Below, one piece after another: positions 26,482-34,896 of a stretch of DNA of 64,000 nucleotides; position 1 is the stretch's first letter, and every line of letters starts with the position of its first letter. The DNA is taken from the NCBI GenBank assembly GCA_049522755.1, contig JBEKNN010000007.1, forward strand, positions 1 to 64,000. The letters run 5' to 3'. The translations under genes were made by a program, and so were the position numbers. This stretch comes from PALSA-243 sp049522755 (GTDB lineage Bacteria > Acidobacteriota > Terriglobia > Bryobacterales > Bryobacteraceae). The notes beneath the pieces were generated by a model. The model saw nothing but the letters and a program-made list of their open reading frames with translations. It did no database searches and had not been told where the DNA came from.

Positions 26482-27476
26482 TGGCCGCGCCGCCGCCGCT
26501 TCGCGTGGTCGCCATCGGGGGCGGCACCGGCCTTTCCGCGCTGCTGCAGGGGCTCAAGCGGCATGCGTGGACCGGCGAAGTGGATATCACCGCCATCGTG
26601 ACGGTGACTGACGACGGAGGCAGCTCCGGGCGCCTGCGCCGCCAGTTCGACGTGCTGCCGCCGGGCGATATCCGCAACTGCATGGTGGCGCTCAGCGAAG
26701 ATTCGGCGCTGCTGGCGCGGTTGTTCCAATATCGTTTCGATAGCGGCCGGGGTCTCAAGGGACACAGCTTCGGCAACCTGTTCCTGATGGCTTTGACGCA
26801 AATCATGGGCGATTTTCCGGATGCGGTGAAGGTGTCCTCGGAGGTGCTCAAGATCGCCGGCCGCATCTTTCCCTCCACGGCCGCCAATGTGGCGCTTGAG
26901 GCTACGCTGGCAAATGGAACGACCGTGATTGGCGAAACGCGCATCAGCCGGAGCAAACAGCCGATTCGATCCATCCGGCTGCGGCCCCGGAAAGCCGAGC
27001 CTCTGGCGGAAACTCTGGCGGCCATTGCGGACGCGGACGTGATCACGCTGGGGCCGGGGTCGCTGTTCACCAGCGTGATCCCCAACCTGCTGGTGGAGGG
27101 CATTGCAGCGGCGCTGCGCCGGTCGCCCGCGGTCAAGGCGTATTTCGTGAATCTGATGTCGCAGCCCGGAGAAACCACGGAATTCACCGCGTCCGACCAC
27201 ATTCGCGCCCTGCGTAAACACGCTGGCGGGCAGTTGCTGGACTATGCGGTAATCAATATCCGCCCCATCACATCGGCGATGAAGACGCGCTACGCCAGTC
27301 AGCAGGCGTTGCCGGTGGTGAACGACATCGACGCGCTCTTCAAACTGGGAGTAAAGGTGATGGGGGGGAAACTGGCGCGGCACGGCGAGACGCTGAAGCA
27401 CGATCCCGAGGCGACGGCAGCGGTAGCGGTGAAACTGGCGCAAGAGGGACGGCAGCGGCGCGACTCGCGGAAATAG
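26481..27476 (+). CDS. yvcK: YvcK-like gluconeogenesis factor
   Basis: A 331-residue protein of the CofD/YvcK superfamily. RVVAIGGGTGLSALLQGLK at the start and TVTDDGGSSGRLRRQF are the family nucleotide-binding motifs; DITLGPGSLFTS-like sequence (VITLGPGSLFTSVIPNLLV) follows near 190. In Bacillus and Mycobacterium relatives bind UDP-GlcNAc and steer carbon into cell-wall precursors. Here the next gene is glmU, which makes UDP-GlcNAc, in line with that role. Confidence 0.93.
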   Translation: MAAPPPLRVVAIGGGTGLSALLQGLKRHAWTGEVDITAIVTVTDDGGSSGRLRRQFDVLPPGDIRNCMVALSEDSALLARLFQYRFDSGRGLKGHSFGNLFLMALTQIMGDFPDAVKVSSEVLKIAGRIFPSTAANVALEATLANGTTVIGETRISRSKQPIRSIRLRPRKAEPLAETLAAIADADVITLGPGSLFTSVIPNLLVEGIAAALRRSPAVKAYFVNLMSQPGETTEFTASDHIRALRKHAGGQLLDYAVINIRPITSAMKTRYASQQALPVVNDIDALFKLGVKVMGGKLARHGETLKHDPEATAAVAVKLAQEGRQRRDSRK

Positions 27477-27500
27477 CGGCTGGCGGACATAATAGTAGGG

Positions 27501-28904
27501 ATGCCATCTCCCGTGACAATTGTGATTCTGGCCGCCGGCCTGGGCACCCGCATGAAATCGCGCAAGGCCAAGGTGCTGCATCGCGCGGGCGGCAAGACTC
27601 TGATCGAACACGTGGTGGAGACGGCGTTGAGGCTGACCTCAGCGGATCGCATTGCCGTGGTGGTGGGACATCAGGCGGAAGAAGTGCGGAAGGCGGTGAC
27701 GCACGCGGGCATCCGGTTCGTGGAGCAGAAGGAGCAAAAGGGCACGGGCCATGCGGTGATGGTTTGCCGCGAGGCGCTGGGCGCGCTGGACGGCTACCTG
27801 ATGATTCTCTACGGCGATTCGCCTCTGCTATTGCCCGAGACGCTGCAGCGGCTGATCGACCGGCAGCGCGGCGCGGCATCGGACACTCAGGCCGCGGGCA
27901 CATTGATGAGCGCCATTATGGGCGACCCGACGGGCTACGGGCGGGTGATCCGCGACAGCTTAGACCATGTAGTGGAGATTGTGGAACAGAAGGCCGCGAA
28001 CCACCAGCAGCTCGCCATTCGCGAGGCGAACATGGGCATCTATTGCTATCGCGCGGACCTGTTCTGGAAGTATGTGGACGAGATCCGGCCCGACAATCCG
28101 GCGGGCGAGTATTACCTGACAGACATGGTTGCGATTCTGGACCGGGCCGGATTCTACGTGGAGGCGATGCAAATTCCGAGCGCCGACGAAGCGCTGGGCA
28201 TCAACGACCGCGTGGATCTGGCGCACGTGGACCGCATTCTGCGCCACCGGAAGACGCGCGAGCTGATGATCGGCGGCGTGACCATCGAGAGGCCGGAGAC
28301 AGTGTCGATTGACGGGGATGTGCGCATCGGGATGGATAGCGTGGTGGAACCGTTTGCGCGCATTTTGGGACGGACGACGATCGGCGAGAATTGCCGGGTA
28401 GGCGCGGGAGCGATCATCCAGGATTCGGAAATCGCGGATGACGTGGAGATCTTGCCGTACACCATTGTGAACCGGTCTAAGCTGGAACGCGGCGTGGAGG
28501 CGGGACCTTTCGCGCGTCTGCGATTCGACAACCTCGTGGGGGAAGGCGCGCATATCGGCAACTTTGTGGAATTGAAAAAGACGCACATGGGCGCGGGCGC
28601 GAAGGCCAATCATCTGGCGTACCTGGGCGATGCCGAGATCGGCGCGAAGACGAACATCGGCGCGGGAACGATCACGTGCAATTACGATGGATTCCACAAG
28701 CACCAGACAGTAATTGGCGAAGGCGCGTTTGTGGGCAGCAACTCGTCGCTGGTGGCGCCGGTCGAGATCGGCGATGGGGCGATGGTGGGCGCGGGGTCGG
28801 TGATTACCGAGCCGGTGCCCGCGGATTCGCTGGCGATCAGCCGGCCGCCGCAGGTGGTGAAACCGGAGTGGGCCCGGAAGCGGCGGGCGTTGGCGAGGAA
28901 ATAG
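27501..28904 (+). CDS. glmU: Bifunctional UDP-N-acetylglucosamine pyrophosphorylase / glucosamine-1-phosphate acetyltransferase
   Basis: A 467-residue GlmU. The N-terminal uridyltransferase has LAAGLGTRMKSRKAKVLHR and the LYGDSPLL strand. The C-terminal left-handed beta helix holds the hexapeptide repeats and the acetyltransferase site (KKTHMGAGAKANHLAYLGDA, then NYDGFHKH). It catalyses the last two steps to UDP-GlcNAc. It starts 24 bases after yvcK; a CATAAT box at 27488-27493 sits 7 bases before the ATG, so it may also have its own near-leaderless transcript. Confidence 0.97.
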   Translation: MPSPVTIVILAAGLGTRMKSRKAKVLHRAGGKTLIEHVVETALRLTSADRIAVVVGHQAEEVRKAVTHAGIRFVEQKEQKGTGHAVMVCREALGALDGYLMILYGDSPLLLPETLQRLIDRQRGAASDTQAAGTLMSAIMGDPTGYGRVIRDSLDHVVEIVEQKAANHQQLAIREANMGIYCYRADLFWKYVDEIRPDNPAGEYYLTDMVAILDRAGFYVEAMQIPSADEALGINDRVDLAHVDRILRHRKTRELMIGGVTIERPETVSIDGDVRIGMDSVVEPFARILGRTTIGENCRVGAGAIIQDSEIADDVEILPYTIVNRSKLERGVEAGPFARLRFDNLVGEGAHIGNFVELKKTHMGAGAKANHLAYLGDAEIGAKTNIGAGTITCNYDGFHKHQTVIGEGAFVGSNSSLVAPVEIGDGAMVGAGSVITEPVPADSLAISRPPQVVKPEWARKRRALARK

Positions 28905-28918
28905 CGGAATCGGGATTA

Positions 28919-28960
28919 GGCCGATTGACAATCGGCCGCAGATTAAACAATCTGCCCCAC
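28919..28960 (-). repeat. Double-hairpin palindromic repeat between convergent genes
   Basis: On the minus strand it begins GTGGGGCAGATTG and forms two adjacent hairpins, one with GCAGATT/AATCTGC arms and one with GGCCGATTG/CAATCGGCC arms. It separates the ends of glmU and pgl. It could end transcription, but there is no T run, and the GTGG start links it to the repeat families elsewhere in the window. Confidence 0.65.
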
Positions 28961-29661
28961 TAAGTCAAAAACCACGTCATCTCACCTCCATCGCGGAGTC
29001 CAATCTGCGACGGATATTTCTTTGGATCGTACTCATCGCCAAACACGTGGCCCAGCGCCTCGGCTTTGTCGGGCCCCGGCGCGTAGACTACCGTGTGCAC
29101 GGCAGCCAACAGCACCCCGGGCAACAGCGTCACCCGCCACTGGTTAAACTTCGCCGCGAATGTGGCCGCCGCAATCCCCGCGCGGTCGTCAATCAACGGA
29201 TCGCCTGGAAACAGGCTCGCGGTGTGCGCATCGGGCCCCACGCCGCGATGAAGCGCGTCAAAGCGCGGCAACGCGGATTCCGCCAGGCTGAAAAATGCGC
29301 GGATTTCGTCCGCGTAGCGACGGGCCGCTTCTTCAGGCGCTATCTCGCCCACCACACGGTGAACCTGCGTCTCCGGAATTCCCGCGGGCTCGATCAGGTA
29401 TTCCTTCACCAGCTTATAATTGCTGGCGCCGTCCGTAGGCGGCACGCAGCGCTCGTCCACCCAGAAGATATGCACGCCCCGCCAATTGAACTTCGCAGCG
29501 GCCATCCGCGCAAACAGCCGCTTGGGCGAAGACCCACCGGAGACCGCCAGCGTGGCGCGGCCATTCGCGCGAACCGCCTCGCCCAATATCGCCAGCACAT
29601 GCTGCGCGCAAGCTTCGGCCGCGGCGCCTTCATCGGCGGATTCGATGCGCCGCACGCTCAT
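28960..29661 (-). CDS. pgl: 6-phosphogluconolactonase
   Basis: A 233-residue enzyme of the DevB/SOL type that hydrolyses 6-phosphogluconolactone. AVSGGSSPKRLFARMA and FWVDERCVPPTDGASNYKLV are the family blocks; HRGVGPDAHTASLFPGD matches the usual GMGxDGHTASLFPG with some substitutions. The start overlaps the opcA stop (ATGA), so it is coupled to opcA and zwf in one pentose phosphate operon. Confidence 0.93.
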   Translation of the reverse strand: MSVRRIESADEGAAAEACAQHVLAILGEAVRANGRATLAVSGGSSPKRLFARMAAAKFNWRGVHIFWVDERCVPPTDGASNYKLVKEYLIEPAGIPETQVHRVVGEIAPEEAARRYADEIRAFFSLAESALPRFDALHRGVGPDAHTASLFPGDPLIDDRAGIAAATFAAKFNQWRVTLLPGVLLAAVHTVVYAPGPDKAEALGHVFGDEYDPKKYPSQIGLRDGGEMTWFLT

Positions 29662-30659
29662 GACCCGACTCCGGCCAGGCGCTGCGCCGAGGCCACCGTC
29701 TTCTCAAACACCGGGTCGCCGTCCACGATGCGCAGTTCCTCGGCGATCAACGAGTATTCCGAGCGCGCCGGCAGGTTGTTGCAGTAGGCCAGTCCGCCAA
29801 CCGTCACGATCAGCCGCGCCCCGCGCCGCTCGAGCTCGGCGGAAAACCCGGGCCCGGAAAGCTCGACTCTCTGCATTTCGCCCGGCACGCTTTCGCCCGT
29901 CCGCGTCATGTGGAATTCCGGGTACACGGTCGCCGACGCCAGCGCATCCATCACCCACGCGCCCAGATACCATGCGGCTACCGGGGGCTCGCCCGCCGTC
30001 TCAATCGCCACTTTAGTAATGCGTCGCGACTCCGCCAGGTTATGCCGGTTCTCAAAGATCTGCGACAAGGTCTCGCGCCAGCGGGTTAGCCGCGTCCAGG
30101 AAAAATCGCCCACCAGAACGCCGTGCGCGGACCGGTCGGGGATTTGTCGCAGCGCCGCTAGCGGATTTCGCAAACCAGCGCTATCGAGAATCACTCTATG
30201 CGCCATCGCCGCGATGGGCTGGAACTCGGGCATCTCGAGAATCCGCGCGCTGCGGCACCACAAAATCAACGGCAGGTCCGCAACCGCCAGCGGCAGCACT
30301 ACCGAGGGCAAATCGGCCAACGCCGCATCGGTGGCCGTGATTTCCACCTGCTCGCAGCAGACTTTGCGATGCTGCCCGAACGGCATCCAGCATTGCGCGG
30401 AGACGCGCTCCGAGAGCATTCGCTCGCCGGCGCCGCGCAGCCGCACCACAATCGCCCGCGCCGGGTATTCCGGCATCAGCGCGGCGATGGTTTCGCCCAG
30501 CTCAGACACATCGTCGCTCTCTTCGGTGAGCGTCACCAACGTCATGGAGCACGCGCGCAACGCTCCGTCCGCGGCGTCTCCGTGAGTTTCCTTGCTCAGG
30601 GTGACCCACAAGTCCGAGAGTTCGCGCAGGATCTTTTCGGGAGCGATGCTGCCGCCCAT
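29658..30659 (-). CDS. opcA: Glucose-6-phosphate dehydrogenase assembly protein OpcA-like
   Basis: A 333-residue protein resembling OpcA, which in cyanobacteria and actinobacteria activates or assembles Zwf. The segment VADLPLILWCRSARILEMPE and the overall layout match the family, and it sits directly between zwf and pgl. The ATG at 30659 overlaps the zwf TAA (TAATG). Its sequence is divergent, so the call rests partly on position. Confidence 0.85.
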   Translation of the reverse strand: MGGSIAPEKILRELSDLWVTLSKETHGDAADGALRACSMTLVTLTEESDDVSELGETIAALMPEYPARAIVVRLRGAGERMLSERVSAQCWMPFGQHRKVCCEQVEITATDAALADLPSVVLPLAVADLPLILWCRSARILEMPEFQPIAAMAHRVILDSAGLRNPLAALRQIPDRSAHGVLVGDFSWTRLTRWRETLSQIFENRHNLAESRRITKVAIETAGEPPVAAWYLGAWVMDALASATVYPEFHMTRTGESVPGEMQRVELSGPGFSAELERRGARLIVTVGGLAYCNNLPARSEYSLIAEELRIVDGDPVFEKTVASAQRLAGVGS

Positions 30660-32179
30660 TACGGCTTCCTCCATACGTGCCCGTTGCGGGCGAGCATTTC
30701 ATCCGCCGCGGCCGGTCCCCAGGTTCCGGCCTCGTAGTTGGGAAAATAGAACCTGGTTTCGCGCCAGCTGTTCTGGATAGGCTCCACCACGCGCCAGCTG
30801 GCCTCCACCATATCCTGCCGCGTGTAGAGCGTGGGGTCGCCCATGATTGCGTCCAGCAGCAGCGTCTCGTACGCCGAGGGCGAACGCTCGCCGAAGCTCG
30901 ATCCGTAGTTGAAATCCATCGAGACCGGCCGCAGCTTCATTCCCGAGCCGGGCCGCTTGGAAAGAAACTTGAGCGAGATGCCTTCGTCGGGTTGAATGCG
31001 CACCAGCAGCATATCGGGCGAGCTATCCGGGCATTCGCCGTCGAATATCGCGAGCGGCGCGGCATTGAATTGAATCGTAATCTCCGTCACGCGCTTCGGC
31101 AGGCGCTTACCGGTGCGCACGTAGAACGGCACGCGCGCCCAACGCCAGTTTTCCACGTAGAACGCGGCCGCGGCGTAGGTATCGGTCTGCGATTGCGGGT
31201 CGACGCCTTCCTCCTGGCGGAAGCCCGGCAAGTCTTTGCCGCCGACTTTGGCTGGTCCATACTGCCCGGCAACGGCGTTCTGGCGAATCTCGTCCGGCTT
31301 CATCGGGCGGATGGAGCGCAGCAGCTTCGAGCGTTCGTCGCGCACGGAATTGGCGTTGAAGCTCGAGCTGGGCTCCATCGCGATGGTCGCCATCACCTGC
31401 AGCAGATGGTTCTGGATCATGTCCGCCAGCGCGCCCGCTTCCTGATAGTACGCGCCGCGTCCCTCGACGCCGATCGATTCCGCCGCGGTGATCTGCACAT
31501 GGTTAATATACCGGCGGTTCCACAGCGGCTCGAAAATGCCGTTGCCGAAACGGAAAGCTAAAATATTCTGGACCGTTTCCTTGCCCAGGTAATGATCGAT
31601 GCGATAGACCTCAGCTTCGGCGAAGACCTGGTGCAGTTGGTCGCTCAACTCGCGGGCGCTTGCCATGTCGTGTCCGAACGGTTTTTCGACCACCAGCCGC
31701 CGCCAGCCGTTGCCCTTTCCCAATCCCGCCGACCCCAAACCGAGCGCCGCGGGCGCGTATTGGCTGGGCTGCGTGGAGAGATAGAACAGCACGTTGCCGC
31801 CGGTCTGGCGCTCCGCTTCCACTTGCTTTAACTTGGCCGCGACATTCTGGTAGAGCGCCGGATCGGCAATGTCGCCCGCCACGTAGAAGAGGCCGGCGGC
31901 GAAGGCGCGCCACACGTCGTCCTGGATCTCGGTGTCTTCGGAAAACTTCTTGACCGAGTCGAGCATCTTTTCGCGGAACTGCTCGTCGCTCATCGGCGAG
32001 CGCGATATGCCCACTACGGCAAAACCGGCCGAGAGGCGCCGGTCGTACGCCAGACGATAGAGCGCCGGCATCAGCTTGCGCTTGGTAAGGTCGCCGTTGG
32101 CTCCGAAAATGACCACGGCGCACTCGGGAACCCGCTCCTCGAAGCGAAGCGGGTCCTGAAATGGATTTTCCTGCGGCAT
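30659..32179 (-). CDS. zwf: Glucose-6-phosphate 1-dehydrogenase
   Basis: A 506-residue enzyme for the first step of the oxidative pentose phosphate pathway. VVIFGANGDLTKRKLMPALY is the NADP-binding motif, and YRIDHYLGKETVQNILAFRF holds the active-site DHYLGKE. The start at 32179 matches the family N-terminus; upstream codons in the same frame run through a REPIN. It is first in zwf-opcA-pgl, all with one- to four-base overlaps. Confidence 0.97.
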   Translation of the reverse strand: MPQENPFQDPLRFEERVPECAVVIFGANGDLTKRKLMPALYRLAYDRRLSAGFAVVGISRSPMSDEQFREKMLDSVKKFSEDTEIQDDVWRAFAAGLFYVAGDIADPALYQNVAAKLKQVEAERQTGGNVLFYLSTQPSQYAPAALGLGSAGLGKGNGWRRLVVEKPFGHDMASARELSDQLHQVFAEAEVYRIDHYLGKETVQNILAFRFGNGIFEPLWNRRYINHVQITAAESIGVEGRGAYYQEAGALADMIQNHLLQVMATIAMEPSSSFNANSVRDERSKLLRSIRPMKPDEIRQNAVAGQYGPAKVGGKDLPGFRQEEGVDPQSQTDTYAAAAFYVENWRWARVPFYVRTGKRLPKRVTEITIQFNAAPLAIFDGECPDSSPDMLLVRIQPDEGISLKFLSKRPGSGMKLRPVSMDFNYGSSFGERSPSAYETLLLDAIMGDPTLYTRQDMVEASWRVVEPIQNSWRETRFYFPNYEAGTWGPAAADEMLARNGHVWRKP

Positions 32180-32255
32180 TGAACTCAAAATAGCATGAGG
32201 CGTACGAGCGGGCGGTAGCCCATGCTTTGACTTGCCAGGCGACGACGTCAAAATC

Positions 32256-32362
32256 GTGGGGCGGACCCCTGGGCGGACCCCCTGGTCCGCGCGGGTCCCC
32301 CTGGACCCGCTTTTTGAACAGCGACGCGATCCCTGAGAGACCGACCGGGGGGTCGGCCCTAC
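32256..32362. repeat. REPIN-like repeat upstream of zwf
   Basis: Begins GTGGGGCGGACCCC and closes with GGTCGGCCCTAC, so GTGG and GTAG ends stand inverted around GGTCCCCCTGGACC-type palindromes. It fills most of the gap between zwf and the end of the next minus-strand gene. Confidence 0.8.
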
Positions 32363-32409
32363 AGTTTGTGACAATCCGGCTCACCGATATGCGGCCCGGA
32401 CGCTGCGTT

Positions 32410-34629
32410 TCATCTCGCAGCCGCAGCCAGCGCGGGTTGCGAACCTCGCTCCACGGTAAGCTTTTGAGCAACGGCCTTGCCGTATGCGGTGGGGGGCGAA
32501 CCGGCGGCCCAGAAGAGACACACCATGCCCCAGGGCTTGTCGAATCGGGTCTTGCTCGCTTTCACCAGCGTCGCCAGCTTCTTTTGCAGCGCGTCTCGCT
32601 TCGTCTTGAATTCGTCGCTGTGGAACAGGGTCGTGGGATCGGCGTCGCCTACGAATGTTCGCACATCCTCCACCAGCTCGCCCGCCCCCACCATCGCCTC
32701 CGCCCAGTCCGTAATCACCACGACATCGCCAATCAGATACTCCACCCGGTCGTCGCCCACGCTGAGGCCTGCCAGAGGGCCGAGGTTGACGTTCGCGCCA
32801 ATGTGAAGCGCCGTCGGCCAAATGGCGTCGTCAACAATCTGGTAACGCAGGCGGTCCATCGGCTGATTCTCCGGGTCGAGGAGCGCGCGCAACGCCTGCC
32901 GCCCAATTTCCAGGTAGTACTGCTTCGCGCGCAGATCACCGTTCACGTCGAAGAACATCGAAGCGCAGACGGCGTCCCCAAACGATGTTCGCAGCACGCA
33001 CGTCGATGGACCCCCTTTCGTAAACCCGCTCAGGATTGCCGCCTTGTCTGGCGCCGTGAGAAGGTTCAGTGGGATGAACCAGCTCAGATAGCCGCCCATG
33101 ATTTGCTGGCTGGTGTTCTGGTTGAGCGCGAAATGCATCTGCTCACAGCTCAAGTCCGGCAGCGCGACCGCCTTGCCTGCCCGATAGCTGGTGGTCGCCA
33201 GCACCGAATCGAATATGGCTTTACGCAACGCCTCATCGCGATCGAGCGGCTCCGCCACAGCCATAATGCTGTTTCCCGTGACCGTCTCTTTGATCGTCAC
33301 GTCCCCGGTGACGGCGTCCGTCAGGATCTCGCTGTTGGGAATCAGCTCCGAGACGGTCAGATAATTCAAGATCCCCAGCAGATTGATTTTCAGGGTAGCC
33401 CCGCGTTTGCGCGTCTCCGAGAGCACGCTATTCAGCATGGTCACTCCCGGCGCCAGCGTGCCGCCCTCTTGCATTTCGCCTTCCATGCCAGTGAGCAGGC
33501 TGAGGTCGCCTTTCAGAGCCTGGTGAACGGCGGCGCTCGCGTCCGGGCTCAATTGTGCGGGCTCAATCTCATACTGGAACGCGGCCTGGTCGTCGGTGGC
33601 AGCGGAGAGGATCACATCGAGGCAAGCCTGAAGGCTGTGGTTCAGGCCGCCCTTGATTGCGTCGCTGAGCGTCTTGATCTCCGCCGGCCGCAGATCGGCG
33701 AGAAGCTTCTTATCGCCCGCGGGATCGGTGCTGATGGCGCCAAGCAGCGACGCGATGAGGTCCGTTGCGCCCAGTTTCGCGGTAACCCCGGCGGACGCGG
33801 AAAAGTCGGCCGTCAAGGTAGTTCCGCTCTCCCGGAAAAAGCTCAGCTCGATGGTATCCGCATCTTTCCTGCGCGCCCGCATCTGATAGGACCCGGAGAT
33901 GGTGAAGCTGGCGGAAAGCCCCGCGGTCAACCCCGTCTTCACGGCAACCGTGCCGGCGCCCAGGGGTAAGTCCACCGACGCCAGCGGGTTTGGCGACGCC
34001 GTGACGCACACACCGCCGGAGACCTTCAGGCTGCCCTGTCCCGAGACGGTGGCGATGTCATTGATGCCGAGCGCATTTATGTCGGAGAGGTCCGCCGGAA
34101 TGACATAGCACGTCAGCGTCTGTCCAAGCGCATCCCCCAACGTGGGCTCGCCCGCGCCCAGTGGAAACGCTTTCAGGTATTCCAGACTTACGGCCTTGGT
34201 CTTGTCGAACCCGAAGGTCAGGTCGCCATCGGAGCCGCTCACGCCAAGATCGAGCGATCCCTGGAAGCCGGCCGACACGTAGCCGGTATGATCCGGAACC
34301 TTAGCGGGCGCGTGGAACGGGTCGGCGTCATAGAGATTGGAGCCGGGGGTGGCGTTAACGCGGATGGTGGCCTGGGCGTCTGGCGTGACGTTGATTTCCG
34401 GCTTCGTGTCGCCAAGCTGAAATTCATGCTGCGCCTTGGCCTGGAACTGAATCGGCTTGGTGGCGGCCTGGCTGAGAATGCTGTCCTTCCGCGCCAGGAA
34501 ATCGGGAAGCACCGCCAGGTGGAGCAGTTTCGTCTTGAGATATTTGACCAGGGAAGAGGGGCGGGTCAGGTCGATCTTTATGGTTTCGACCGGTTTATCG
34601 AGTTGATCCGTAACCTGAATGTCGGGCAT
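32410..34629 (-). CDS. Large protein of unknown function (739 residues)
   Basis: The ATG at 34629 has GAAGGAG eight bases upstream, a strong ribosome-binding site. There is no signal peptide and no transmembrane helix. Residues about 1-60 form a head (PDIQVTDQLDKPVETIKIDL). Residues about 100-330 are rich in Gly, Ser, Thr and Val and look like beta structure (SGQGSLKVSGGV, LTAGLSASFTISGSYQMRAR). The C-terminal half is more helical with aromatic clusters (WGMVCLFWAAGSPPTAYGK). I find no known motif. It is monocistronic. The length and ribosome-binding site make it a confident gene with no assignable function. Confidence 0.8.
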   Translation of the reverse strand: MPDIQVTDQLDKPVETIKIDLTRPSSLVKYLKTKLLHLAVLPDFLARKDSILSQAATKPIQFQAKAQHEFQLGDTKPEINVTPDAQATIRVNATPGSNLYDADPFHAPAKVPDHTGYVSAGFQGSLDLGVSGSDGDLTFGFDKTKAVSLEYLKAFPLGAGEPTLGDALGQTLTCYVIPADLSDINALGINDIATVSGQGSLKVSGGVCVTASPNPLASVDLPLGAGTVAVKTGLTAGLSASFTISGSYQMRARRKDADTIELSFFRESGTTLTADFSASAGVTAKLGATDLIASLLGAISTDPAGDKKLLADLRPAEIKTLSDAIKGGLNHSLQACLDVILSAATDDQAAFQYEIEPAQLSPDASAAVHQALKGDLSLLTGMEGEMQEGGTLAPGVTMLNSVLSETRKRGATLKINLLGILNYLTVSELIPNSEILTDAVTGDVTIKETVTGNSIMAVAEPLDRDEALRKAIFDSVLATTSYRAGKAVALPDLSCEQMHFALNQNTSQQIMGGYLSWFIPLNLLTAPDKAAILSGFTKGGPSTCVLRTSFGDAVCASMFFDVNGDLRAKQYYLEIGRQALRALLDPENQPMDRLRYQIVDDAIWPTALHIGANVNLGPLAGLSVGDDRVEYLIGDVVVITDWAEAMVGAGELVEDVRTFVGDADPTTLFHSDEFKTKRDALQKKLATLVKASKTRFDKPWGMVCLFWAAGSPPTAYGKAVAQKLTVERGSQPALAAAAR

Positions 34630-34896
34630 AACGGTGACTCCTTCTTTGGGGCTTTCTACGGATGATAGCGTGGAAACTCCCCGGCCAGCGAAATCTGGAG
34701 AACTTGCTGCACTATCCGCCGGGCGCCGGTAAGCTCGATCCTTCGCGCAAAGTACTTTACAAGGCACTGGGGACGGCGCCTCACCAGATCCGTGTTCCGC
34801 ATCGCACGCCGCCGGGAACAATCTGGCGCGAATCTGCGTCTTCGCCAATTGGGCGGTTTGCCGCTGCCGTCACACCGTTGCCGTCATACTGAGATC

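Noticed and set aside
28919..28960. Plain rho-independent terminator between glmU and pgl
   Set aside because: There is no T run, and the GTGG-headed double hairpin matches the style of the dispersed repeats, though it may still help end transcription.
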